A DNA stretch of 64,000 bases from a virus. A program made the position numbers and the translations under genes. The stretch is from IMG/VR virus record IMGVR_UViG_3300028831_000505, positions 1-64,000 of that record; one strand, written 5' to 3'. The first letter of the stretch is position 1; every line of letters starts with the position of its first letter. Positions 1-7,598 of this stretch are shown here, one piece after another. The notes beneath the pieces are model-generated. The model made no database searches. It had not been told where the DNA came from and saw only the letters and a list, made by a program, of their open reading frames with translations.

Positions 1-52
1 ACGGCGACCACCGAGATCTACACTCTTTCCCTACACGACGCTCTTCCGATCT
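1..52 (+). other. Illumina adapter remnant (technical artefact)
   Basis: These 52 bases match the 3' part of the Illumina TruSeq universal (P5/Read 1) adapter, from ACGGCGACCACCGAGATCT through to the closing CTCTTCCGATCT. This is untrimmed library adapter fused to the contig end, not phage DNA. It shows that the left edge of the window is a contig end, and perhaps close to a physical genome end, since reads that run off a defined DNA terminus continue into adapter. Confidence 0.97.
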
Positions 53-93
53 CTTCTGCCCCCAAGCACCCAAAAACGAGGAAGGAAAGTGGC

Positions 94-549
94 ATGACGG
101 ACGTCTATGGAATTGTTGAAACCAAACCACCGAGAATCCAACAATTATATATTCGCAGCAGCCAGTTTGGTCCAATGTTTGCCATTACCAATATCGACTG
201 CCGTGGGGTCGAACTGGTCTATGGGATCAACCAGAACGACTACTGCTGCTACGTGACGCTGCAAGAATACCTGTTTGCGTCGGAGAAACCCATCCCTATC
301 CTTCGTGTCCCAACCATTGTTGTTGGGCAGACTCGAACCTTCATCTGTGGCGACCCCTACGCCTACTACGCGGTGCAGCGACCGCACGTGCCAACGATGT
401 ATATCGCGGGCTGCCGCCGCTGGCGCTCGCTTGGTGAAGCGGAAAGTTATTATCAGCACACAGACATATCCATCGAAAAGGCTGAGGTGTCCCTCGCAAT
501 TCTGGCTGAATTGAAGCGCCGGGTTATTGCAGCCGGCATCGAACCGTAG
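94..549 (+). CDS. Hypothetical phage protein, 151 aa
   Basis: This is the first gene after the adapter. The ATG follows a good purine-rich ribosome binding site (GAGGAAGGAAAG), which supports the start. The protein is soluble with no signal peptide or membrane segment. It is rich in Tyr and Ile in the first half and ends in a helical stretch (IEKAEVSLAILAELKRR). I do not recognise a family. It heads the long plus-strand block, so it is probably an early gene. Confidence 0.7.
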   Translation: MTDVYGIVETKPPRIQQLYIRSSQFGPMFAITNIDCRGVELVYGINQNDYCCYVTLQEYLFASEKPIPILRVPTIVVGQTRTFICGDPYAYYAVQRPHVPTMYIAGCRRWRSLGEAESYYQHTDISIEKAEVSLAILAELKRRVIAAGIEP

Positions 550-585
550 AGTTCACCGAGGTCCCTAGAACTGGGAGGCAGTGCT

Positions 586-891
586 ATGCCTTACGGCGTG
601 AGAGTTGAAATGACCCCGGACGGGCTTTTCCGGACCATGATCTCCGAGTTTGACCCCGGGACGGGGAAAACTCACGGATACATGGAAATCACCGAGTGCG
701 AGGACCTGGAGTACGGGACCCGCGAGTGCATTCGGCGCTTTGAGAAGAGATGGGCTGACCAAAACCGTGTGGTCACCTACGTGTTCAATCCAATCACCAA
801 TGCGTGGGAGGAGCCGGATTGCATCACGGTGGCCGAGGCCACCTTCGCGTCCTACCACCACCTTGGGATCAAGGCCCCGGTGGCGTCATGA
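586..891 (+). CDS. Hypothetical phage protein, 101 aa
   Basis: The ATG lies downstream of CTGGGAGGCAG, a plausible ribosome binding site. The product is a small soluble protein with alternating acidic and basic residues and several aromatic residues, with no recognised motif. Its stop overlaps the next start in an ATGA arrangement, so the two genes are probably translationally coupled. Confidence 0.7.
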   Translation: MPYGVRVEMTPDGLFRTMISEFDPGTGKTHGYMEITECEDLEYGTRECIRRFEKRWADQNRVVTYVFNPITNAWEEPDCITVAEATFASYHHLGIKAPVAS

Positions 892-1181
892 GCCGCGACC
901 CGTTGATTGACATTGCTCTGCGATCCTTCAACGGGTTGATTGACGAACTGAATGCCGAAGGCTTCCTGCTCAACAACTTGTATCAGGAGCCTGACGGAAC
1001 ATTCCGGGTTAACTTCGCAATGCCCGGGCGGCTGGGGTATGCCTATGGCCACGGCAACACCGTTGCCGAAGCGTTTGAGGAAGGGTTAGCCAATGCCGAA
1101 AAAGCCCGCAGGAAAAGCGCGTGTGTCGGTCCTCGCCATCGGGGCCGCCCACCTCGCAAACGAGAGCGGCCGAGGCTCTAG
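888..1181 (+). CDS. Hypothetical protein with Arg-rich tail, 97 aa
   Basis: The ATG at 888 overlaps the preceding TGA by four bases; I chose it over an upstream in-frame GTG at 804 for that reason. Residues 1-70 look like a compact alpha/beta domain. The last 25 residues are strongly basic and end KRERPRL, a form of the Arg-x-Arg-x-Arg-Leu tail seen in other proteins of this phage. The tail coding overlaps the next gene by 89 bases, an unusually long overlap, so either this tail or the next gene's first residues may not be translated as drawn. Confidence 0.6.
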   Translation: MSRDPLIDIALRSFNGLIDELNAEGFLLNNLYQEPDGTFRVNFAMPGRLGYAYGHGNTVAEAFEEGLANAEKARRKSACVGPRHRGRPPRKRERPRL

Positions 1182-1488
1182 GCCGGAGAGCTTGTTCCGT
1201 TTGTCCTGCCTGAGCTTGCCCAGGGGCGGTCGGTTTCTCAAGAAACAATCGGTGCATGAGGAAGGAGCTCTGTGGGCTCACACACTGGTCGTCACCAAGG
1301 CCCTTGGCGAGGCCATGCGCTGTGTCGACCGGTCTGAGCGCGATGCACGCCTGCGCGCGGACGAGATCTTCATTACAGCCAATCATTTTATGTGGGCTCG
1401 GGGCCTCAAAATGTTTTATGAACGGGACTCACGTGGGGGCTACTCGCTTTTCGACATGCCTGATGAAAAAGATGCCCAAGTCACCTAG
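1093..1488 (+). CDS. Hypothetical protein, 131 aa, uncertain start
   Basis: An open frame from ATG 1093 overlaps the previous gene by 89 bases. The first 50 residues are basic and low in order. From about residue 54 the protein looks more conventional (HEEGALWAHTLVVTKALG onward). A GTG at 1252 is an alternative start, though it lacks a clear ribosome binding site. The C-terminus is acidic (DMPDEKDAQVT). No family recognised. Confidence 0.5.
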   Translation: MPKKPAGKARVSVLAIGAAHLANESGRGSRPESLFRLSCLSLPRGGRFLKKQSVHEEGALWAHTLVVTKALGEAMRCVDRSERDARLRADEIFITANHFMWARGLKMFYERDSRGGYSLFDMPDEKDAQVT

Positions 1489-2053
1489 CCTTGGAAAAAT
1501 TGTGGGTGACTTGGCTTCGCTCAAGCCGGATGAACTGCGCGCGGTGCAGCAGGCCGCCGACGCTCTGCTTGAAGGTGAGGCCACGGCCACGTCTGCCGAT
1601 GCGCCTGACCTTTATCACGCCATGCTGGCTGAACTGGAAACCATTGGGATGGTGCGAATCCCCTATCAGCGCTTCGCCAAGATGGCGGTGTTCAAATCCT
1701 GGAAAGTCCACTGCCCATCCACCGTAGAGTTTATAGACCGTCACTTTGGTAAGTTGAAGAAAACCATCCGTCATGCCCTTGAGCGCCACCTGTTTGAGTT
1801 GCTTATCGAAGACCTGCGTGCGCGCGGTGCCCCTGTGGCGCTCGGCGTCATCGTTACCAATATGGGGCGGCTGCCGGAAATCTTTGACGCGGCCTACCCC
1901 GGCTACATCGAGTCTGGACTGGCAATTCTTGTGCCAGACGCACTGTTGAGGAACCAACATGGACATGAAAAAGAGCACGGGTCCGTTCGCAGATCAAGTC
2001 GTGAAGGTCAAGTTCAAGGACCAGTTCGAGATCGAGGTCGTTCGCCTCGATAA
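1463..2053 (+). CDS. Hypothetical helical protein, 196 aa
   Basis: The start is ATG 1463, inside the end of the preceding gene; an in-frame ATG at 1256 lies deep in that gene and is less likely. The protein is helical (residues 1-45 and 85-120) with an aromatic centre. The last 32 residues are basic and low in complexity and are read from the same DNA as the first 95 bases of the next gene. No family recognised. The long overlap makes the natural C-terminus doubtful. Confidence 0.55.
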   Translation: MKKMPKSPSLGKIVGDLASLKPDELRAVQQAADALLEGEATATSADAPDLYHAMLAELETIGMVRIPYQRFAKMAVFKSWKVHCPSTVEFIDRHFGKLKKTIRHALERHLFELLIEDLRARGAPVALGVIVTNMGRLPEIFDAAYPGYIESGLAILVPDALLRNQHGHEKEHGSVRRSSREGQVQGPVRDRGRSPR

Positions 2054-2192
2054 AGGCACGCCGATTGAGCGCTACGTCATTATGACAACCACCGATATTG
2101 GATCGGTCGACGCCGACCAGCGCACAACCGAACTCACGATGGGAAAGCGCGACTTCGACGACTATGTGCGCCAACTGAACGCGCTGGTCTAG
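1959..2192 (+). CDS. Small hypothetical protein, 77 aa
   Basis: The ATG follows GTTGAGGAACC, a fair ribosome binding site. The protein is a small beta-rich domain (VKVKFKDQFEIEVV) with a helical C-terminus (KRDFDDYVRQLNALV). It lies immediately upstream of the DnaB-like helicase gene. No family recognised. Confidence 0.65.
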   Translation: MDMKKSTGPFADQVVKVKFKDQFEIEVVRLDKGTPIERYVIMTTTDIGSVDADQRTTELTMGKRDFDDYVRQLNALV

Positions 2193-2218
2193 GCCGCAAG
2201 GGGTCAGGGACTTTAGGG

Positions 2219-3652
2219 ATGGCAGACCTCAGCGGCGGGTTACAGGAGAACCTTCTGGTCCTCCTCTCGTTCGATCCCGAGCGCAGCATTATCATTCGTA
2301 ACGTGATTGAGCCCGAGCTCTTTGGCGGGCTGTACCAGCACATTGTTGTGGCAGTGTATGACTACATCGACCGTTACAAGGCCCCGCCCAAGGACCACCT
2401 GCCAGACATTTTGGCCGACAAGCTGACGTCCAAAAACCGCCGTGAGCAAACCCTGTTTAGGGACATCGTAGAGAGCATCTATGAAATGCGTAACCGGGTC
2501 AATGCCGAATTCGTGATGACCCAGGTAAGCGACTTCGTCAAACGGCAAAGCCTGCGCAGCGTGGCCGCCGAGATAGGCCGCGAACTGGTGCGCGACACGC
2601 CGGAGTCACTGCTCAAGGCCGAAAATCTTTTCCGGACCGCCAACGTGGGTGCGCTCAGGGTATTTGACTCTGGACTGCGCCTCAGCGATAAGAAGCGGGC
2701 ACTCAAGTTCCTTGAACGCAACAACGACTGTTTCGCTACCGGCATACCGGAACTCGACCGCCGCGGGCTTGGGCCTACCCGCAAAGAGCTTTTCCTTTAC
2801 ATAGCCAACACCAAGTCGGGCAAGACGTGGGCCTTGATCCAACTGGCCAAGGCCTCACTGGTACAGCGACTGCGCGTAGCCCATATCACGCTGGAGAACT
2901 CGGAGGAGATCACCTCCCAGCGTTATTTTCAGTCCCTGTTTTCGATGTCAAAGCGCCGTGAGCGCTTCAAGGTCACCCGGTTCAAGCGCGATAAGTTGGG
3001 CAGGATAGTTGAGTTTGAGGACTGGGACCTGCTGCCCAAGTTCTCAATGGATGACCCCAACATCAAGGAGAAGCTCGAGCGAAAGATTGACCAGTTTGCG
3101 GGCCGCCTGCTTGACAATATCGTTATTAAATACTTCCCCACCGGCACCCTGACCATGGGGCAATTGAACGCCTACCTCGATAACCTCTTTGCGGTTGAGC
3201 GGTTTGCCCCCGACCTGATCATCGTTGACTACCCCGACCTGATGGAACTGGGTAACGGGGAGGTCCGGTTTAGCCTCGACATAATCTACAAAAACCTGCG
3301 CGGCGTGGCCGGTGCCCGCAATGCTGCCATGGCCGTGGTCAGCCAATCGAACCGCGCCGGGGCAAAGGCCAAGCAGATTGGCCTTGAGCACCAAGGCGAG
3401 GCTTATAGCAAGGCGCAGCACGCCGACACCGTTGTGACCTACACCTCCACAATTCAGGAAGACCGCATGGGCCTAGCCCGCCTGCACGTTGCGGGCGCTC
3501 GCAACGACAGCGATAAATTCTCCGTCGTGATCTCGCAAAACTACGGCAGCGGTCAGTTTGTTGTCGACAGCGCCCTGATGACCGGGAACTATTGGGGCAA
3601 CGTTTCACGTGATGCAGGAGAGGATGTTGAGGATGAGGAAACCCCGGAGTAG
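2219..3652 (+). CDS. DnaB-like replicative helicase (RecA-fold ATPase)
   Basis: This is probably the replicative helicase, which unwinds DNA 5'-3' ahead of the polymerase. The N-terminal about 150 residues are helical, as in the DnaB primase-interacting domain. A RecA-like ATPase core follows. Walker A is at about residues 196-204 (ANTKSGKTW), with the DnaB-typical glutamate in AHITLENSEE nearby. Walker B is at about 331-342 (LIIVDYPDLM), and the sensor-like MAVVSQSNRAG at 371-381. The C-terminal segment LHVAGARNDSD sits where DnaB has its arginine finger. The length of 477 aa fits the family. The C-terminus is acidic. A RadA/Sms- or KaiC-like ATPase is a less likely alternative; the separate primase gene downstream supports a helicase. 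Confidence 0.85.
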   Translation: MADLSGGLQENLLVLLSFDPERSIIIRNVIEPELFGGLYQHIVVAVYDYIDRYKAPPKDHLPDILADKLTSKNRREQTLFRDIVESIYEMRNRVNAEFVMTQVSDFVKRQSLRSVAAEIGRELVRDTPESLLKAENLFRTANVGALRVFDSGLRLSDKKRALKFLERNNDCFATGIPELDRRGLGPTRKELFLYIANTKSGKTWALIQLAKASLVQRLRVAHITLENSEEITSQRYFQSLFSMSKRRERFKVTRFKRDKLGRIVEFEDWDLLPKFSMDDPNIKEKLERKIDQFAGRLLDNIVIKYFPTGTLTMGQLNAYLDNLFAVERFAPDLIIVDYPDLMELGNGEVRFSLDIIYKNLRGVAGARNAAMAVVSQSNRAGAKAKQIGLEHQGEAYSKAQHADTVVTYTSTIQEDRMGLARLHVAGARNDSDKFSVVISQNYGSGQFVVDSALMTGNYWGNVSRDAGEDVEDEETPE

Positions 3653-3932
3653 AGCTACGCTAGAGCTTGCTGCGGCAAACCCGACACCCCAAAAGGGAAC
3701 TATTCGGATATTGGCATCCGGAAGCTCCATCCTAAATGAAGTCAGTCTCAATGGGATCAATCGAGTTCGCATCAGTGCCTCCAATGGGGAGGAGTACGAA
3801 CTCGTTGTGGAGGCAGACTCCAAAGGACCGACCTTCTACATCCGGGCTCTCTACGGTCGGATTAAACTCATGCCAAATGCGGCCAATTCTGTAAGCGTCG
3901 CATATTATGACGAGGCAAGAAAAAGCAAATGA
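3633..3932 (+). CDS. Hypothetical beta-rich protein, 99 aa
   Basis: Several in-frame starts exist at 3609 (GTG), 3612, 3624 and 3633. I prefer ATG 3633 because AGGAGAGG lies 7-14 bases upstream. It begins inside the end of the helicase gene. After a short basic N-terminus (MRKPRSR) the protein is a run of beta strands (TIRILASGSSILNEVSL, YELVVEA). No family recognised. Its stop overlaps the next gene. Confidence 0.6.
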   Translation: MRKPRSRATLELAAANPTPQKGTIRILASGSSILNEVSLNGINRVRISASNGEEYELVVEADSKGPTFYIRALYGRIKLMPNAANSVSVAYYDEARKSK

Positions 3933-4288
3933 GAATATTTGTCTTTGGCAGTAATATGGCCGGCATCCATGGCGCTGGCTCAGCCCTCGAGGCCAAACGG
4001 AACTGGGGCGCTGAGATGGGCGTTGGGCGCGGGCGGACAGGCAACGCCTACGCAATCCCGACCAAGGACATGAATTTGCGGACCCTTCCCATTACCACTA
4101 TCCGGGTTTACGTCGATCAGTTCATTCGCTATGCAATCGATAACCCCAATATCGATTTTGAGGTTGTGGCCATTGGTACCGGATTGGCCGGCTACACTCA
4201 CGGCGAAATGGCACCACTGTTCCTCAAGGCGCCAGATAACTGCTGGCTGCACACCGAATGGAACAAAATCCTCGGCAGGCCCGAATGA
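3929..4288 (+). CDS. Macro-domain-like conserved phage protein
   Basis: The 119-residue protein begins MRIFVFGSNMAGIHGAGSA and contains NAYAIPTKD (residues 39-47) and VVAIGTGLAGY (about 80-90). This is the pattern of a conserved phage family with a macro-domain-like fold, whose glycine-rich loops resemble those that bind ADP-ribose. The exact biochemical role of the family is not known to me. The gene is coupled by ATGA overlaps on both sides. I infer a nucleotide or ADP-ribose related function, for example in host takeover or counter-defence. Confidence 0.75.
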   Translation: MRIFVFGSNMAGIHGAGSALEAKRNWGAEMGVGRGRTGNAYAIPTKDMNLRTLPITTIRVYVDQFIRYAIDNPNIDFEVVAIGTGLAGYTHGEMAPLFLKAPDNCWLHTEWNKILGRPE

Positions 4289-4608
4289 CTAGCCCTCACG
4301 GTGAGGGCGAGGAGGATCTGCGTGTTGCCGAGCAAGCGCAGCTACAGCGCCGCTTGACCGCCTTGCTCACCGTCATCATGGGCAGGCTAACCCATGAAAG
4401 CGCCCGGCCCGCGCTACAGGCATTTGTTGACGCCTGCCTCAGCCATGAGGCTGACCGGCTGCGGGTTGACCTGATACGGCACCGGGCCGCCCTGATTGAA
4501 CTTGCCTGGATGCCCTATGGTGCGGGCTTTGGTTGCCGTATGTGTGGGGGTATGGGCGGCACCAAGGAGCAAATAGTCCACAAGGAGGGTTGTGTACTTC
4601 GGGAATGA
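4285..4608 (+). CDS. Hypothetical protein with zinc-ribbon-like tail, 107 aa
   Basis: ATG 4285 overlaps the previous stop (ATGA). The protein is mostly helical (residues 10-75). It ends in a Cys/His cluster, CRMCGGMGG followed by HKEGC, that could bind one zinc ion. No family recognised. Its stop again overlaps the start of the SNF2 helicase gene, so all these genes are likely one co-translated unit. Confidence 0.65.
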   Translation: MTSPHGEGEEDLRVAEQAQLQRRLTALLTVIMGRLTHESARPALQAFVDACLSHEADRLRVDLIRHRAALIELAWMPYGAGFGCRMCGGMGGTKEQIVHKEGCVLRE

Positions 4609-6206
4609 TAGCCCCATCTGCCATAAGAGCGTTTCTGAACCGCCGGCTGGAGTCCTACACTTGGATGAAGGACCTCACGGCGCGGGAGCTTGACCGCGGC
4701 CTGGATGATCTGCATCCGCGCCCCAATTTCAGCGGCTTCAAGCTCAAGCCCTGGCTGCACCAGCTCGTTTGCTTCCTTCTTATCATCACGTTGAAGCGTT
4801 GGATACCATTGCTCGACATGGGTTTGGGGAAAACCATGCTCACGCTGATGGTCCTGCGCTACCGCAAGCAGCGCGGCGAGAAACCCCGGGCCATTGTGTT
4901 CGTGCCTTTCATCACTGCCATCGATACTTGGATCGAGGAAACCAAGCTGCACACCCCGGAGCTAAAGTGCGTGCCGCTGATGGGCACCACGCAGCAGAAT
5001 CTCGACCAGTTGATGAACGACACCGGCGACCTGTTCGTGATCTGCTACCATTCGGCGTTGGCCATGATCACCGAGAAGGTCAGTGTACGCAGTTCCAAGA
5101 AAAAAACGAAGCGCCGCGGTGCCAAGGTTCAATGGCAACTGACTGCCAAGGATGTCAGGTGGTTTTTTCAGGACTTCGACATGCTCGTCATGGACGAGCT
5201 GCACAAGATCAAAACGGTCAGCAGCCTGACCTACCGCATGTGCAAAGCTATCTCGCAAGTTTGCGAGTACGTGATTGGGCTTACCGGCACCCCCTTCGGC
5301 CGTGACCCCGGGGACCTGTGGCCACAATTTGCCATAGTGGATTTTGGCGCCACGCTGGGCGACACCTTTGGTTTGTTTCGATCCGTGTTCTTCGAGGAGA
5401 AGATAAATAAATGGGGCGGGTACGAGTACAAGTTCAAGAAGTCCCTGCTTGGCGACCTCAAGCGGATCATTCAGAACAGCTCGATCCGATACAACGTGGA
5501 GGAATGCCATGACATGCCCCCGCGCCAATACATCGTCAAATATGTGCGGCCGACGCAGGGCATGGCCACCTACTACAACAAGGCGCTCGAGCAGCTTGAG
5601 AAGATAAGGGCCAGCAAGGGTGGCTACCGGGCCATTGAGAATCGGTACATCCAGCTTAGGCAGCTCTCATCCGGCTTTATGACGCTGCGGGGTGAGCAGG
5701 ATGACAAAATCTATGTCAACCTCGACGAGAACCCCAAGGTGGAGGCGCTGCTTGACCTGATCGACGACATGCCCATTGGTCGGAAGATGATCGTGTTTCA
5801 CCACTTCCGCCAAACCAGCAAGGTTATCTCAGAGGCGCTGACCAAGGCAGGGATCAAGCACATTTGCATCCTTGGTGGGGTCAAGGACGCGGTCGCCCGG
5901 GTTAAGAAATTCAGGGATGACCCCTACTGCGACGTGCTGGTAATCAACAGTGAGTTGGGCTCCTCCTCGCTCAATATGCAGTGTGCGAACTACGTCGTAT
6001 ATTTTGAGCAGCCGGAGAGTAGCACCGACCGGGACCAGTCGGAGCGGCGCTGCTGGCGGCCGGGGCAACTGCGCAAGGTCTTTTTCTTTGACCTGTTGAT
6101 GCGAGGCACGGTAGACGTGACAAAGAACGGATACAATCAGCAGGGCCGCAACCTGCTACGCAGCATAGTGGACGGCAAGTCAAAGATAAGAAGGCTGGCG
6201 GTATGA
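4605..6206 (+). CDS. SNF2-family DEAD/DEAH-box helicase
   Basis: This is a superfamily 2 ATPase of the SNF2 type, expected to translocate on double-stranded DNA. In this 533-aa product the motif I Walker A is DMGLGKT at residues 71-77. Motif II is DELH at 197-200 in place of DEAH. Motif III is LTGTP at about 226-230. Motif VI lies near 475-488 (DRDQSERRCWRPGQ), which is characteristic of SNF2 proteins. The start ATG 4605 overlaps the preceding stop. Phage SNF2 proteins commonly sit in replication modules; whether this one acts in replication restart, recombination or host chromosome handling cannot be told. The tail is basic (KSKIRRLAV). Confidence 0.88.
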   Translation: MIAPSAIRAFLNRRLESYTWMKDLTARELDRGLDDLHPRPNFSGFKLKPWLHQLVCFLLIITLKRWIPLLDMGLGKTMLTLMVLRYRKQRGEKPRAIVFVPFITAIDTWIEETKLHTPELKCVPLMGTTQQNLDQLMNDTGDLFVICYHSALAMITEKVSVRSSKKKTKRRGAKVQWQLTAKDVRWFFQDFDMLVMDELHKIKTVSSLTYRMCKAISQVCEYVIGLTGTPFGRDPGDLWPQFAIVDFGATLGDTFGLFRSVFFEEKINKWGGYEYKFKKSLLGDLKRIIQNSSIRYNVEECHDMPPRQYIVKYVRPTQGMATYYNKALEQLEKIRASKGGYRAIENRYIQLRQLSSGFMTLRGEQDDKIYVNLDENPKVEALLDLIDDMPIGRKMIVFHHFRQTSKVISEALTKAGIKHICILGGVKDAVARVKKFRDDPYCDVLVINSELGSSSLNMQCANYVVYFEQPESSTDRDQSERRCWRPGQLRKVFFFDLLMRGTVDVTKNGYNQQGRNLLRSIVDGKSKIRRLAV

Positions 6207-6517
6207 CCTACGAGCTGAGCGACGCGGAACGGGCAGCGCTGGCCAAGATCAATGAGGGTTACGCCCAGCTCCTCCAAACCGGCTGGAAGCCCATGGTCTA
6301 TGTGACCAGCTCGAACGGTATCAATCTGCTTGTCATCGAACCCGGTTCAGGCGGCGTGCACAGCGCCCGTTGCCTCCACGGTCACTGGTTTGAAATAACT
6401 CCTTCCCGGCGCGACGCCCAGGGCTTTGCCATTGGTGGCACCGTCACCCCTATCAACCCCATCTTGTACCGCGTTCCCGAAACCAGCGGAGACCCCAATG
6501 CTCAAAAACGAGAATAA
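6203..6517 (+). CDS. Hypothetical protein, 104 aa
   Basis: The gene is ATGA-coupled to the SNF2 helicase. The N-terminus is helical and followed by a small beta-rich domain (VYVTSSNGINLLVIEPG). No motif recognised. The last 20 bases overlap the start of the ParA-like gene, which fits tight co-expression. Confidence 0.65.
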   Translation: MTYELSDAERAALAKINEGYAQLLQTGWKPMVYVTSSNGINLLVIEPGSGGVHSARCLHGHWFEITPSRRDAQGFAIGGTVTPINPILYRVPETSGDPNAQKRE

Positions 6518-7217
6518 GCTACCCGTTATCATCGTCGTGGGCGCGGACAAGGGTGGCGTCGGCAAGACCTTCCTGACCCGCTCCTTGCTGGACTATCTCG
6601 CGGCCAATACCAAGGCCGCCGCCTCCGGCAAAATCCGCGTGTTCGACAGTGAGCCCGGCGGCGCGGGCTTGAAGCACTTCCACCCCACCGCCAAGCTGGT
6701 CAACTTCGACCTCATGTCCGATCAGGCCAAGATCCTCGACGGCTTGACCTCGGAAATGTTAACGGTGCTCGACTGCCGCGCCGGCCTCCTGTCGGTCTTC
6801 CTGAAACGGTTTGCCGCGCTCGGACTCATGAACGACGTCAAGCAGGGCCGCGTCGAGCTGGTTGTCAAGCATGTGCTGGGCAACACCATCGCTTCCCTCA
6901 GCGAGATCGCCGACACGGCGGCTATCCTGGCCGACGGCGGCCACCACATTCTGGTGAAAAACCCGGCGCGTGACGCCCACTTCTTTGCCTGGGACAAGGA
7001 AACCGAGAAGCGGTACTTCGACATCATTGCGCCCGCCGACCTGATCACCTTGGACCACATGGACGGCGCAGTGGCCGAGTTGATCGACAAGGCTGCCATG
7101 CCAATGCGGCAGTTCATCAATGATCCCAGCTTCTCGGACACCTACCGGCGCGAGGCCAGCCGCTGGTATGAGAACACGGCGGCCGAGTACACCCGCGTGG
7201 GGTTCAACAACCTGTAG
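6498..7217 (+). CDS. ParA/MinD-superfamily ATPase (orphan)
   Basis: The product is a 239-aa P-loop ATPase with the deviant Walker A ADKGGVGKT (residues 16-24), whose first lysine is the signature of the ParA/MinD/VirC1 group. The start ATG 6498 follows CAGCGGAGACC and lies within the previous gene; the preceding in-frame codons belong to that overlap. The Walker B region is degenerate (RVFDSEPGG and MLTVLDCRAG). The C-terminal half resembles MobD/StbB-type ParA relatives more than plasmid ParA. No ParB or centromere-like array is visible beside it. Possible roles are positioning of phage DNA or of a replication compartment, or plasmid-like maintenance; all are inference. Confidence 0.8.
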   Translation: MLKNENKLPVIIVVGADKGGVGKTFLTRSLLDYLAANTKAAASGKIRVFDSEPGGAGLKHFHPTAKLVNFDLMSDQAKILDGLTSEMLTVLDCRAGLLSVFLKRFAALGLMNDVKQGRVELVVKHVLGNTIASLSEIADTAAILADGGHHILVKNPARDAHFFAWDKETEKRYFDIIAPADLITLDHMDGAVAELIDKAAMPMRQFINDPSFSDTYRREASRWYENTAAEYTRVGFNNL

Positions 7218-7223
7218 GGACGC

Positions 7224-7595
7224 ATGAACCTGTTCAGCGGAACCCCGCTCAACAAGATAGCCGTTGTCACAGTGGCACTAGCTGCGGCAGCGGCGCTTGC
7301 TGCCGCGTTGGAGTGGTGGGGGAAACGACAGAAAGGAGACCTCTTTCAGCGCTCCTATATTGAGGGCGAGCCCTGTCCCAAATGTGGTTTTGGGCTCTTG
7401 CGTAGGGAAGGAATGTTCTATTGGCGCGGAGACGAATTCCCCGCCGCCTTTTGTGAGCCCTGCCACTCAATGTGGGTTTACCGTGGGGAAGAAATGCCGC
7501 CGCTCAGGCCTAAGCGCCGGCCGCTTACCTCATTGTGGGTCATTCTAATTGTCTCGGGTGTGGTTGCCGTGCTCGTCTTTGCCTTGGCGCGCTGA
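7224..7595 (+). CDS. Membrane protein with zinc-ribbon-like loop, 123 aa
   Basis: The protein has two membrane segments, at about residues 12-30 and 103-122. Between them lies a hydrophilic loop with CPKCG at 51-55 and CEPCH near 77-81, which resembles a zinc ribbon. It probably sits in the inner membrane with the metal site on one face. Its place between the ParA-like ATPase and the primase raises the possibility of a membrane tether, which is speculation. Confidence 0.7.
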   Translation: MNLFSGTPLNKIAVVTVALAAAAALAAALEWWGKRQKGDLFQRSYIEGEPCPKCGFGLLRREGMFYWRGDEFPAAFCEPCHSMWVYRGEEMPPLRPKRRPLTSLWVILIVSGVVAVLVFALAR

Positions 7596-7598
7596 CCC

